This document shows positions 1 through 9,690 of a stretch of 64,000 nt of DNA, piece by piece. Under the pieces are notes generated by a model. The model ran no database searches. It saw nothing but the letters and a program-made list of their open reading frames with translations, and was not told the origin of the DNA. This DNA comes from Rhynchopus sp. YZ270_cl-10 (taxonomy: Eukaryota; Euglenozoa; Diplonemea; Diplonemida; Diplonemidae), in contig OZ037928.1 in NCBI GenBank assembly GCA_964035575.1, positions 1,054,001-1,118,000 of the forward strand. The letters are read 5' to 3'. The first letter of the stretch is position 1, and each line of letters starts with the position of its first letter. Made by a program: the position numbers and the translations under genes.

Positions 1-1749
1 GAGTTGTTGTGGGACGACCTGGAGCGATACGGATGGCGGTGGAGCAGCTTCGACTTCTGGACCACACACATCGGGTTGAGGGTGCACGTTCGTCTGTGGG
101 ACAAGGGCAAATGGCTGCATGAGCTGAGAGAGGGCATCCGTGCACACGCGTACCGCCTGACAGTGACGACGAGGCCGTCGATGCAGGGCATTGAGGGAGG
201 TGTGGATCGCCAGGCGACGAACGCAGTGTGGAAGGACCGCACGACAGACAGATACCTGGCGGGCGCGATACGCGGAGCCTTGTCGGGCTCTCAGTTGGTG
301 GGGGTGCAGCTGCTGAGGAACAAGGAGGTGGAGTCCTCGTTGTGCCGATACTGTGGTGAGGCGATAGAGGACCGGAGACACGCTTGGTGGTGGTGCCCGC
401 AGTGGGACGAAATTCGTGGAGAGGACATCGGAAAACTCAGGGTTTTGCTCAAAGACGCACCCCCGTGCTTCTTGGACTTTGGCCTGGTGCCGACGATATT
501 CTTGCAGGAGCTGAGTGTTGCGGAGAGAGAGCAGACGGTGCGTCGTGTGCAACTGATGCTGGTCAGCATCGCGCTGGCAAGGCAGAAGTACGACGTGGAA
601 CATGGGTTTTCGCAGAAGAAGAAGAAGCAGGCGGTGGTGGGCCAATCCCTTTTTCCTTGGGGCTGGAATCCTCAGGAGGGTGCAGTGCTTGAGAGCTACA
701 ACCCGCTGGAGAACGTACTGTGGGGGAGCAAGCACATGAAGAAGAGTCCACGCTGGACGGAAGACCACTTCTGGGCGCTGAAGGCATGGCTCGCTGCATT
801 GCGTTGGCCTGATGGCACAACGCCCCCCATCACGCAGCTCGAGCTCATGCTGGACTTTGAGATCTTCTCGGGGTTGGACGTACCGGGTGAGACGGTGTTG
901 AAGAGGGCCGAATCTTTTGGTGCCATGATGCGGACGGCGAAAACTATGGCGCATGGAAGGGACGTATGGAAAGGAGTGGAGAAGAGGGAGGTGCACCACT
1001 TACAGGAACTGGGTGCGGGGATCATGACGGGGTATTCTGTGCGACCTGTGCTGACGCATGCGGCGGGGGTTGAAGGATACCTGAAGGAGTTGCAGGAGAA
1101 GGCGACGTCGCGGAGAGCACTCTCCCGACAAAAGGAAAAGACGAAGGCGAGGTGGGGTGACGACGCGGTTGTAGCTCACACTTCCACTCCGGAAGAACGC
1201 TCAGCAAAGAGCGAACGCTGGAAGGAAGCGAAGGAAGAGCAGAAGCATGCAGAGGAGGTGCGTAAGAGAGCTGCGATAGCTGCAGTTGCGGCAGAGCAGA
1301 TTCGACGGCAGGAGGCACGCAGGCGGCAGACACCGGCTGTGCGTGTGGACGTAAGGAGGAAGGTGGGGGCCATGCGGGTTTGTGACATACACACCAAGAT
1401 GCGATGCGGGGACTGCGAGCACAACAACATCCCCATCACGGCGTGTTGTGCGACGCACCATTGTGATGAGCTTATTTTGGGTGACTGTGTGGAGGCGCGT
1501 GAGGCATGTGAGGTGCATAACTTCTCGATGTGCGGACAGTGTGCGGGTGCGGGGAACGTGTCGATGAAGCAGTGCTGTCAGAAGCACCACAACTGTGTGG
1601 CCCACGGGAGGGGTGCTTGCGGTGCATGTGTGCAGGCGGGACGGAAGAGGAAGAAGGACGGATTGCCGATGCTGGCGTCTCCTCAGGCCTGTTGCGGGAA
1701 AGGGCACCACGACACGTCCCAGGGACGTCTCGGGTTTGCCCCGCGATAA
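1..1749 (+). CDS. LINE ORF2 C-terminal part (partial at window edge)
   Basis: This is the open 3' end of a LINE polyprotein, identical in sequence to residues 1007-1588 of the ORF2 at 4924-9690. It contains the CCHC motif after the reverse transcriptase (C-x2-C-x8-H-x4-C). Next comes a conserved Trp/Glu-rich block found in many protist LINEs (around TQLELMLDFEIFSGLD), a basic charged region, and three Cys/His repeats at the C-terminus. The stop is TAA. The endonuclease and RT are missing only because the window starts here. Confidence 0.9.
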   Translation, partial: ELLWDDLERYGWRWSSFDFWTTHIGLRVHVRLWDKGKWLHELREGIRAHAYRLTVTTRPSMQGIEGGVDRQATNAVWKDRTTDRYLAGAIRGALSGSQLVGVQLLRNKEVESSLCRYCGEAIEDRRHAWWWCPQWDEIRGEDIGKLRVLLKDAPPCFLDFGLVPTIFLQELSVAEREQTVRRVQLMLVSIALARQKYDVEHGFSQKKKKQAVVGQSLFPWGWNPQEGAVLESYNPLENVLWGSKHMKKSPRWTEDHFWALKAWLAALRWPDGTTPPITQLELMLDFEIFSGLDVPGETVLKRAESFGAMMRTAKTMAHGRDVWKGVEKREVHHLQELGAGIMTGYSVRPVLTHAAGVEGYLKELQEKATSRRALSRQKEKTKARWGDDAVVAHTSTPEERSAKSERWKEAKEEQKHAEEVRKRAAIAAVAAEQIRRQEARRRQTPAVRVDVRRKVGAMRVCDIHTKMRCGDCEHNNIPITACCATHHCDELILGDCVEAREACEVHNFSMCGQCAGAGNVSMKQCCQKHHNCVAHGRGACGACVQAGRKRKKDGLPMLASPQACCGKGHHDTSQGRLGFAPR

Positions 1750-1827
1750 CGAAGGTGGTCACGTGGCGCCTTTCTCACCTCTCAGTTCATCTGAGAAGGT
1801 GGGGATGGGTCACGTCAACAAGTTTAA
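1..1827 (+). mobile_element. Site-specific LINE, copy 1 (3' part; continues left of the window)
   Basis: This stretch appears identical to 7942-9767 of the complete copy at every place compared, which implies very recent transposition. It carries the last 582 codons of ORF2 and the short 3' untranslated region, and ends in acaagttta without a poly(A) tail. The host sequence resumes at once as an LRR repeat (agctttaaccaccc). The 5' part lies outside the window, so I cannot tell whether this copy is full length or 5'-truncated. Confidence 0.93.
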
Positions 1828-2001
1828 TCCTTAAGCTTTAACCACCCTGGACCTGACACCACTCAACATCGTGACGGTCATTGGTGGTGGCTTTCTTGTC
1901 GGCTGCGAAGCTTTAGCCACCCTGGATCTGACACCACTCAACAAGTCGCAGGTGATGAGTTATGCCTTTCTTTCGGGCTGCAACTCTTTAACCACCCTTG
2001 A
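1828..2001 (+). pseudogene. LRR gene A, middle fragment between two LINE insertions
   Basis: About 2.3 LRR units in an uninterrupted frame: ALTTLDLTPLNIVTVI, FLVGCEALATLDLTPLN, FLSGCNSLTTL. They match the 75-bp units of the intact LRR genes further right. LINE copy 1 ends immediately before it, at the Ala-Leu-Thr position of a unit. LINE copy 2 starts after acccttga of a unit, where intact genes read acccttgatctgac. With 9768-10380 it represents one gene broken by two LINEs. The 5' part, including the ubiquitin-like domain, would lie left of the window. Confidence 0.9.
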
Positions 2002-2041
2002 GGGATACACACAACGTACACAAAAAGAAAGAATATAAACA

Positions 2042-4915
2042 ATGTTTTCGTACATGGTGTCGAAGTCACGTCCAGCCTCCACGCGGAGTATCCCGGGCAA
2101 CGATCCGTCACACGGATCGGCCAAGTGGACGCCACACCCGCCGGCGCCTGTGTGCTGCAGGTCGTGGAACTGCTATTGCAGTGACGAGGTGACGGCGGCG
2201 GCGGAGCAGGCGCACTGGACTGAGGGGCTACGGCAGCCCGCCTACCCGGGGGCAGGCGGCATGAAGCGCAGTGCAGGGGAGGAGAGGAAGGATCCCGATG
2301 TCTTCATCGGAGTAGTGACGGGCGAGAAGGTGCGGGACACGACGGGGCTGTGTGCGCTGGCGCGTGATGCGACGGAGGAGGAACCAGGAACGCACTGGGA
2401 AGTAACCCGCCGCCTGGCAAACATCACCAAGGCAGAAGCCGCGTACGAGGGCATCCTGCTCGGGCTTCAAGGGGTGGCCGACGGGTCGTACCCGAAGGGC
2501 ACCCACGCGCGCGTGTGGGTCACGCACTTGGTGGTCTGGAGGCAGGTGGCTGAGGGGCACGCCTGCGACTCGTCGTTGCTGAAGCCGAGGCTGGAGAAGG
2601 TGAAGGCGCTGCTGGGCGAGTTGAAGAAGAGGGGGATAAGGGTATCGCTGCAGCACTGCGCGAAGGCGGGGAAGGGGATGAAGGAGGCAGAGAGCAACGC
2701 CCAGCTGGTTGCAGGAGGGGGGTACGCCGCAAGGGGATGCAGGACGGAGACGCTGGCAGCTGCCGTGCAGCCAGGTGTCAAGGGACACCTGGAAAGATGG
2801 GGGTTGCGATGGGAGGAATGTGGGGGCAAGGGGGACTGTCTGTTCCGGTCGGTGGCGTGGTCTGTGGAGCGGTCCCCGAATGGTCACGCAGGCTTCCGCA
2901 GGCTCGCAGTTGAGGTGATGAAGGAGCAGAAGGCACACTACAGCCCATTTGTGGACGAGGGGTGCATTGATGCATACCTGGCAGGCATGGCGCAGCTGGG
3001 GACATGGGGGGACCATTTGTGTCTCCATGCGATCGCCAAGGTGATGAAGGTCCGCATTGTTGTGCTTGACGTTGGACCGGAGAACGCGCTACGGGCTACG
3101 CTGATCGACGGGCAGTCCGACGGGCAGCTGGCAGAAGGAACTCCGGAGAAGGCTAACCTCACCTTCACGGAGTCTGACGTAGTCCTGGGGTTCGAGGGGG
3201 TACACTACGGTGCTGTGGAATCGGCAGGGTTGAAGGTGGGGGAGGAACTTCTGTGCGCAGTGGGACAACCGCAACTGCACGTACCGGCTACAGCTGTGAA
3301 GGGGAAGAAGAAGGCGACGGCGGTGACCCAGAGCGCAGCGGAGGATGCACTGAACCTGGCGCCCCAGGGATGGAAAATACCGGTGTGGGATGCAGTGCCC
3401 AGCAATGTGGAAGGGGTGACGCAGGTGGCGGCAGTTGCGTGGAAGGCGAGCGAACTTCTGCAGGGGTTACAGTTGCTGCACCAACTTCCGCAGATGGTGA
3501 TTGTGTCCCGTTCGAAGTGTACGGGTGCAGCGCGCACGAAGAAGGCGAAGGTGGCGGTGAGGACGGAGCGGGGAGCAAAGGTGGAAGAAGTGTGGCTGTC
3601 GTCCATGACAACTAACTTGGACGACGTGGTGAAGCCGGTGGAGAGCACGTTCTCGAGCAAGCTGATTACGCTGATGGGCAGAACGATGTTGCTCCAGGGG
3701 GAGGGGCGCACGAAAGGGGAGCAACGCATGCGTCGGTGGTACGGGTTGCAGGGGGTGCGGTGTGGACGCGGCTTGGAGAGAGGAGGATGGATGGAGATGT
3801 CTGTGGACGTGACGGAGGACATGGTGTGCGCCATGCTGAGAAGAAGCGGACGGGAAGGGGTGTTTGTGCGGCACCTCTTCCAGGCAAAGGAGTACGGGGA
3901 CTGTGGGTTGCTGTGGAAGGCGGAACCGCTGGAGTCTGCTCTGGCACGGCTGGACCTTGTTGAGGAGAACATGGAGGATAGCGTGCGCGGACTCGCCGTA
4001 GGGGAAGGGGGCTACGCGGTGCGGGTGATGAAGGGGGACTTGGAGGCTGCGAAGAGGCTTCTTGTGCAGGAGGACGTCGTCGTGCAGGGACACAGGTACG
4101 AGATTGGGGGAATTCCGGCGAACACGTCGGTCCAGCTGTTGTGTGAGGGGCTGGTGAGGGAGGCGAGCTGGACGGTGAAGGTGCTGTCGCGAGGGCACAA
4201 GTGGACGGTTACGTCGGATGTGCCGTGCCCGAGCACAGAAGGGGTGCTGGAGGTGGGTGGATTGGTGTTGACGGTGTGTGCGGTGAAGGAAGGGCGTCGT
4301 GTGCAGAAGGTGGGTGCGAATCCGTGGGGTTTCCCTCTGGCGCAGTTCCCAGTACCGAGGCAAGGAGCAGCAGAGAGCGGCGCTGGCACGTGGGCGGCTA
4401 AGGCGAGGGGATACGCACCACCTGCAGCTCGACCCCACCCTGCAACAGGGGCACCGGCGGCTCCGGCACCTCCCGCAGCTTCATCAGCAGCGCAGGACGA
4501 GATAGAGATGATGAAGAAGGAGATGAAGGAATTGCGGGAGATGATGAAGGGCGTCATGGAGCAGCAGAAGGAGATGTTGGAGGCACAGAAGCGGATGATG
4601 GGACAGCCGCAGCAGTCGGCACCAGTCGCGCAACCGCCGCAGCCTCTCGACATGGAACAGCTCAGAGCAGAATGTGCTGAGATGAAGGAGACGGTGCAGC
4701 AGTGCAAGGACCAGAACGTGCAGCTGGCAGCGGAGAGCAAGCGGCTCACGGAGGAGAACGAGGCGCTGAAGAAGGCAGCTCGCGAGGCCAAGGACAAGGC
4801 CAGGAACGCGCAAGATCGTCGTGCAGATGGCGGTGAGGAGAAGAAGGATACGACGACGGACGAGAACAGCCGCCCCCGCGACACGGACCAGAGGCGAGAA
4901 GGAGGGTCGTATTAA
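2042..4915 (+). CDS. LINE ORF1: RNase H-like fold + OTU cysteine protease + coiled coil
   Basis: 957 aa. Residues 85-228 read like an RNase H fold (AEAAYEGILLGLQ, then VWVTHLVVWRQVAEG, then ESNAQLVA). The Asp expected in the DS-x-LVV motif is not there, so the catalytic site may be degenerate. Residues 258-392 fit an OTU domain: GKGDCLFRSVAW with Cys266, WGDHLCLHAIAKVMKVRIVVL, and GVHYGAV with His389. OTU domains cleave ubiquitin or ubiquitin-like proteins; in a retroelement the role is unknown. Around 680-760 a block (YEIGGIPANTS) could be RRM-like. A Pro/Ala linker follows, then a Met/Glu/Lys-rich coiled coil (817-940), typical of ORF1 multimerisation. The ATG follows aataaaca within 40 bp of the element start. 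The OTU call is strong, RNase H moderate, RRM weak. Confidence 0.88.
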   Translation: MFSYMVSKSRPASTRSIPGNDPSHGSAKWTPHPPAPVCCRSWNCYCSDEVTAAAEQAHWTEGLRQPAYPGAGGMKRSAGEERKDPDVFIGVVTGEKVRDTTGLCALARDATEEEPGTHWEVTRRLANITKAEAAYEGILLGLQGVADGSYPKGTHARVWVTHLVVWRQVAEGHACDSSLLKPRLEKVKALLGELKKRGIRVSLQHCAKAGKGMKEAESNAQLVAGGGYAARGCRTETLAAAVQPGVKGHLERWGLRWEECGGKGDCLFRSVAWSVERSPNGHAGFRRLAVEVMKEQKAHYSPFVDEGCIDAYLAGMAQLGTWGDHLCLHAIAKVMKVRIVVLDVGPENALRATLIDGQSDGQLAEGTPEKANLTFTESDVVLGFEGVHYGAVESAGLKVGEELLCAVGQPQLHVPATAVKGKKKATAVTQSAAEDALNLAPQGWKIPVWDAVPSNVEGVTQVAAVAWKASELLQGLQLLHQLPQMVIVSRSKCTGAARTKKAKVAVRTERGAKVEEVWLSSMTTNLDDVVKPVESTFSSKLITLMGRTMLLQGEGRTKGEQRMRRWYGLQGVRCGRGLERGGWMEMSVDVTEDMVCAMLRRSGREGVFVRHLFQAKEYGDCGLLWKAEPLESALARLDLVEENMEDSVRGLAVGEGGYAVRVMKGDLEAAKRLLVQEDVVVQGHRYEIGGIPANTSVQLLCEGLVREASWTVKVLSRGHKWTVTSDVPCPSTEGVLEVGGLVLTVCAVKEGRRVQKVGANPWGFPLAQFPVPRQGAAESGAGTWAAKARGYAPPAARPHPATGAPAAPAPPAASSAAQDEIEMMKKEMKELREMMKGVMEQQKEMLEAQKRMMGQPQQSAPVAQPPQPLDMEQLRAECAEMKETVQQCKDQNVQLAAESKRLTEENEALKKAAREAKDKARNAQDRRADGGEEKKDTTTDENSRPRDTDQRREGGSY

Positions 4916-4923
4916 TCACGACC

Positions 4924-7900
4924 GTGGGCCTTGCCCCACTAAAGATAGTGTGCAGCAATGTGACGGCGCTGCAGACAGGCGGGAGCTCTCTGCTGAAGGT
5001 TGCGGAGGATGCTCACGTTGTTCTGGTGCAAGAAACAAAGTGCACCGTGACGACGCAGAAGCGCCTCTCCATCGAGTACCGCGAGCAGGGTTGGCAGGTG
5101 GTGTGGGGTAAGGAGTTGCCGGAATGGAGGTCGGCCGAAGAAGCGAAATCTGGTGGTGTTGCGATTCTGGTGAAAGAGGGAATACCTGTGCTCACGAGCC
5201 CGCCCTCCTCAACCTTGGAAAAGAACCTCTGGGACTCAACGCGATGGGTGAAGGCGAAGGTGGCGTACGGCAAAGGCAACGAGTGGATCGACGTGACCTC
5301 CGTCTACGCGCCGTCGGCGGACCCGGAGGCTAGGGAGAAAATACTTGGCGAGGTGATGGAGGCTGCTGCAGAGCTTGGTGATATTCCTGGGGTGATTGGT
5401 GGGGATTTCAACGCAGGTCCAGGGAAATCAGGTGTGCTGGCTGCTACACTGGACACAGGATGGTGGAAGGACACTGCCGAAGAGCACGCAAGGGTGCTTG
5501 GGACGACCCCGGACAACACCTACTTCTCGGTGAAAGACGGCAAGGAGATCCGCAAGAGGCTCGATTACGTTCTGCTGAACCGAGCTGCGTGCACAGGGCT
5601 GTCGTCTGTGAAGGTTGTCCACGACTCTGGGCTCCCGCAGCACAGACCGGTAGAGATAGCGCTGGATGTAGGTGCGTACAGGCAGATCGTGCTCGCGTAC
5701 ACTCTGCCGAAGCAGTTCCCTTTGGACAAGTGTGGACAAGGCGTGAAGAATGCACAAAAGGCGTTTGCGAGCAAGGAGCTGCAGTGGGGGGCGCTTCAAC
5801 ACCCTCAGGATAGGTGGATACAGTGGAACAAGTGGGCAGAGGACTTCTTGCTGCAGGCGTGCGAAGGCGAGATTGAGGGCCCGACGAAGGCGTATTGCGG
5901 AAGAGGCAAAACGTTTGACCCGAAGCCGAAGCACCGGACTGCGAAGCAGAGCAAGGAAGGGGACGCTCTGACAGTGAGCCAGAGAAGGCTGACGAAGAAC
6001 GTGGGCAGGCTGGAAGAATGTCGGCTGTGGTACGTGAGGAGCAACGGTGGTGTGCCGCCACATGACGTGTGCAATTGTTGGAGCAAGGCGCGGAAGGAAC
6101 TGCGTGTTCTGCTGGACGACGACTCACTGCAACAGGATATGCCTAGCGAGGAGGCTTTGGTGGATCTGTGCAGAGCCGTGCGAGTGAAGGTGTCAACGCT
6201 TGCGGACCGAGTGAAGCGGAAGCGACTGGAGGACTGGCGGCAGCGCCTACGGGATGCATGGCACAACGCTCCCAAGGCGATCTTCAAATACTGCAAGGAC
6301 GAACAGTACAGGAAGATGACTGCCCTGAAGAACGAGGATGGGAAGTTCACCGCCAACGCTGAGGAGATGGACACCCTCCTGCATGAGGCGTGGATGCCGA
6401 TTCTTCGCCGATATGCGGAAAAGCCAGAGCCCGACTGGGGTGCGTTTAGGGAGAAGTTTACAGAAGACATCGCAGGCAAGGGGCAAGCGATGCAGATGGA
6501 CAGGCTGACGGGGAAGGAGTTGCAGCAAACTCTGGGGAGGATGAAGACACAAACTTCTGCTGGGGTGGAGGGTTGGCGCATGGCAGAGCTGAAGGCGCTT
6601 CCTCTGGTGCTGCTCGACAGGCTGGCAGATGTGTTTGATGCGATTGAGTGTACGGGGGAGTGGCCGCCTTCTTTGATGAGAGCACTCATTGCGCTCATCC
6701 CCAAAGGGGAAGACGACACCCCGCTGAAGCAGCGACCTATCACGATCACTTCGTGTATCTACAGACTGTGGGCGGCAGCGAGGTTGCGAAGGCTGATAAA
6801 GTGGCAGGAAAGCTGGATTGGTGAGCAACAGCACGGCTTCAGAGCAGGACACAGCACTGCACACCTGTACTGGCATCTGTCGCTCAAGCTGGAGAAGGCG
6901 GTACTGTCGGGTGACGACACAGACCAGGTATGGGGTTTCACGATTGACTACGCCAAATGTTTCGATCGTGTACCTCATGAGATTGTGCTATCGCTGGCGG
7001 AGGAGTGGGGCGCGCACTGGCGTATTCTTGGACCACTGAGGGCTGCGTACACTGCCATGGAACGCCGCTTCAAGTTGGGAGACGTAGGTGTGGGAGGCAC
7101 CTTTCGTACGACAAATGGTATCCTGCAAGGATGCCCACTTTCTGTCGTGCTGTTGAACGCGCTGATGGCGGTGTGGGGATCTGCAGTGACGAGAAGGACC
7201 GGAGCAATCGCCATGGGGTACGCTGACGACGTGTATGCTGTGGCGAACACGGAAGCGGAGGTGCATGGTGCTGCGAGGGTGACGAAGGAGTTTATCACTG
7301 CTGCGGACATGGAGGTCAAGGCAGAGAAGTGCGTAGGGTTTACCTCGAAGGAGGGAACAAAGACGAAGTTTGGACTTGGCGACGGGTTCTTCCCCGACAA
7401 GAAGCAGTTCGGGGCGGTTGGAGCAGACATTTTGGCTGGAAAGGGGAACTTCGGGCCCATCGCGCGTGAGCGTGCGGTTACTGCGCACCGTGTGTTTACG
7501 AGGGTTTCGAGTGTGCCATTATCCTTCACTGAGAAGGCACTTATTGGCGCAAGGGGACCAATGATGGCAGCGTTGCATGGGTGTGAAGTGACAGATTTCT
7601 CGAAGCAGACCATCGAGACGTTGAGGCAAGGGGCTGCACTAGCAGTCTGGGGGCAGGGCAGGAAGCAGCGCACGCTGAACATTGTGTGGCATGTGTTGTC
7701 TCCGGTCGGGATTGATGCGCCAGCGGAGATTGTACAGAGGAGGATGGCGGCCTTTCTCCGACTGACAGAAGATGACGGCATGCGAAGAGAAGCAGAAGAA
7801 GTGTGGAGGCTGGCACATGACCGAAGAGCGGAGCGGGAGGTGAGGCGGCGTGACAGGGCTTCAGAGCTGGCACGTCTCCGGCGTGAGAACCCTGGGGTTG

Positions 7901-9690
7901 CCAACCCAAGGGTAACTGAAATGCACAAGAAGGGTGTGATAGAGTTGTTGTGGGACGACCTGGAGCGATACGGATGGCGGTGGAGCAGCTTCGACTTCTG
8001 GACCACACACATCGGGTTGAGGGTGCACGTTCGTCTGTGGGACAAGGGCAAATGGCTGCATGAGCTGAGAGAGGGCATCCGTGCACACGCGTACCGCCTG
8101 ACAGTGACGACGAGGCCGTCGATGCAGGGCATTGAGGGAGGTGTGGATCGCCAGGCGACGAACGCAGTGTGGAAGGACCGCACGACAGACAGATACCTGG
8201 CGGGCGCGATACGCGGAGCCTTGTCGGGCTCTCAGTTGGTGGGGGTGCAGCTGCTGAGGAACAAGGAGGTGGAGTCCTCGTTGTGCCGATACTGTGGTGA
8301 GGCGATAGAGGACCGGAGACACGCTTGGTGGTGGTGCCCGCAGTGGGACGAAATTCGTGGAGAGGACATCGGAAAACTCAGGGTTTTGCTCAAAGACGCA
8401 CCCCCGTGCTTCTTGGACTTTGGCCTGGTGCCGACGATATTCTTGCAGGAGCTGAGTGTTGCGGAGAGAGAGCAGACGGTGCGTCGTGTGCAACTGATGC
8501 TGGTCAGCATCGCGCTGGCAAGGCAGAAGTACGACGTGGAACATGGGTTTTCGCAGAAGAAGAAGAAGCAGGCGGTGGTGGGCCAATCCCTTTTTCCTTG
8601 GGGCTGGAATCCTCAGGAGGGTGCAGTGCTTGAGAGCTACAACCCGCTGGAGAACGTACTGTGGGGGAGCAAGCACATGAAGAAGAGTCCACGCTGGACG
8701 GAAGACCACTTCTGGGCGCTGAAGGCATGGCTCGCTGCATTGCGTTGGCCTGATGGCACAACGCCCCCCATCACGCAGCTCGAGCTCATGCTGGACTTTG
8801 AGATCTTCTCGGGGTTGGACGTACCGGGTGAGACGGTGTTGAAGAGGGCCGAATCTTTTGGTGCCATGATGCGGACGGCGAAAACTATGGCGCATGGAAG
8901 GGACGTATGGAAAGGAGTGGAGAAGAGGGAGGTGCACCACTTACAGGAACTGGGTGCGGGGATCATGACGGGGTATTCTGTGCGACCTGTGCTGACGCAT
9001 GCGGCGGGGGTTGAAGGATACCTGAAGGAGTTGCAGGAGAAGGCGACGTCGCGGAGAGCACTCTCCCGACAAAAGGAAAAGACGAAGGCGAGGTGGGGTG
9101 ACGACGCGGTTGTAGCTCACACTTCCACTCCGGAAGAACGCTCAGCAAAGAGCGAACGCTGGAAGGAAGCGAAGGAAGAGCAGAAGCATGCAGAGGAGGT
9201 GCGTAAGAGAGCTGCGATAGCTGCAGTTGCGGCAGAGCAGATTCGACGGCAGGAGGCACGCAGGCGGCAGACACCGGCTGTGCGTGTGGACGTAAGGAGG
9301 AAGGTGGGGGCCATGCGGGTTTGTGACATACACACCAAGATGCGATGCGGGGACTGCGAGCACAACAACATCCCCATCACGGCGTGTTGTGCGACGCACC
9401 ATTGTGATGAGCTTATTTTGGGTGACTGTGTGGAGGCGCGTGAGGCATGTGAGGTGCATAACTTCTCGATGTGCGGACAGTGTGCGGGTGCGGGGAACGT
9501 GTCGATGAAGCAGTGCTGTCAGAAGCACCACAACTGTGTGGCCCACGGGAGGGGTGCTTGCGGTGCATGTGTGCAGGCGGGACGGAAGAGGAAGAAGGAC
9601 GGATTGCCGATGCTGGCGTCTCCTCAGGCCTGTTGCGGGAAAGGGCACCACGACACGTCCCAGGGACGTCTCGGGTTTGCCCCGCGATAA
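4924..9690 (+). CDS. LINE ORF2: APE endonuclease, reverse transcriptase, zinc motifs
   Basis: Residues 6-245 are an exonuclease-endonuclease-phosphatase domain: Glu37 in VQETK, GGDFN with Asp161 and Asn163, RLDYVL with Asp214, and His240 in QHRPVE. It nicks target DNA to prime reverse transcription. The RT spans about 560-830, with motif A IDYAKCFDR (Asp675), GILQGCPLS, and YADD at 766-769. After it come CCHC (1121-1138), a conserved block (around TQLELMLDFE), and three C-x2-H-x4-C-x2-C ... CC-x3-HH repeats (1467-1578). No ATG lies near the start. Position 4924 is GTG and the frame is open from 4837, overlapping ORF1 in the -1 register, so frameshifting or reinitiation is likely. The stop is TAA. 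Confidence 0.93.
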   Translation: MGLAPLKIVCSNVTALQTGGSSLLKVAEDAHVVLVQETKCTVTTQKRLSIEYREQGWQVVWGKELPEWRSAEEAKSGGVAILVKEGIPVLTSPPSSTLEKNLWDSTRWVKAKVAYGKGNEWIDVTSVYAPSADPEAREKILGEVMEAAAELGDIPGVIGGDFNAGPGKSGVLAATLDTGWWKDTAEEHARVLGTTPDNTYFSVKDGKEIRKRLDYVLLNRAACTGLSSVKVVHDSGLPQHRPVEIALDVGAYRQIVLAYTLPKQFPLDKCGQGVKNAQKAFASKELQWGALQHPQDRWIQWNKWAEDFLLQACEGEIEGPTKAYCGRGKTFDPKPKHRTAKQSKEGDALTVSQRRLTKNVGRLEECRLWYVRSNGGVPPHDVCNCWSKARKELRVLLDDDSLQQDMPSEEALVDLCRAVRVKVSTLADRVKRKRLEDWRQRLRDAWHNAPKAIFKYCKDEQYRKMTALKNEDGKFTANAEEMDTLLHEAWMPILRRYAEKPEPDWGAFREKFTEDIAGKGQAMQMDRLTGKELQQTLGRMKTQTSAGVEGWRMAELKALPLVLLDRLADVFDAIECTGEWPPSLMRALIALIPKGEDDTPLKQRPITITSCIYRLWAAARLRRLIKWQESWIGEQQHGFRAGHSTAHLYWHLSLKLEKAVLSGDDTDQVWGFTIDYAKCFDRVPHEIVLSLAEEWGAHWRILGPLRAAYTAMERRFKLGDVGVGGTFRTTNGILQGCPLSVVLLNALMAVWGSAVTRRTGAIAMGYADDVYAVANTEAEVHGAARVTKEFITAADMEVKAEKCVGFTSKEGTKTKFGLGDGFFPDKKQFGAVGADILAGKGNFGPIARERAVTAHRVFTRVSSVPLSFTEKALIGARGPMMAALHGCEVTDFSKQTIETLRQGAALAVWGQGRKQRTLNIVWHVLSPVGIDAPAEIVQRRMAAFLRLTEDDGMRREAEEVWRLAHDRRAEREVRRRDRASELARLRRENPGVANPRVTEMHKKGVIELLWDDLERYGWRWSSFDFWTTHIGLRVHVRLWDKGKWLHELREGIRAHAYRLTVTTRPSMQGIEGGVDRQATNAVWKDRTTDRYLAGAIRGALSGSQLVGVQLLRNKEVESSLCRYCGEAIEDRRHAWWWCPQWDEIRGEDIGKLRVLLKDAPPCFLDFGLVPTIFLQELSVAEREQTVRRVQLMLVSIALARQKYDVEHGFSQKKKKQAVVGQSLFPWGWNPQEGAVLESYNPLENVLWGSKHMKKSPRWTEDHFWALKAWLAALRWPDGTTPPITQLELMLDFEIFSGLDVPGETVLKRAESFGAMMRTAKTMAHGRDVWKGVEKREVHHLQELGAGIMTGYSVRPVLTHAAGVEGYLKELQEKATSRRALSRQKEKTKARWGDDAVVAHTSTPEERSAKSERWKEAKEEQKHAEEVRKRAAIAAVAAEQIRRQEARRRQTPAVRVDVRRKVGAMRVCDIHTKMRCGDCEHNNIPITACCATHHCDELILGDCVEAREACEVHNFSMCGQCAGAGNVSMKQCCQKHHNCVAHGRGACGACVQAGRKRKKDGLPMLASPQACCGKGHHDTSQGRLGFAPR

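Noticed and set aside
6975-8183. 402-codon minus-strand frame
   Set aside because: Antisense shadow of LINE ORF2, with Ser/Pro/His-rich composition and no domain.
8284-8920. Restriction-like endonuclease after the RT, which would make the LINE a dual-endonuclease element
   Set aside because: A CCHC motif and an RWPD string are present, but the expected spacing of further catalytic residues is not evident.
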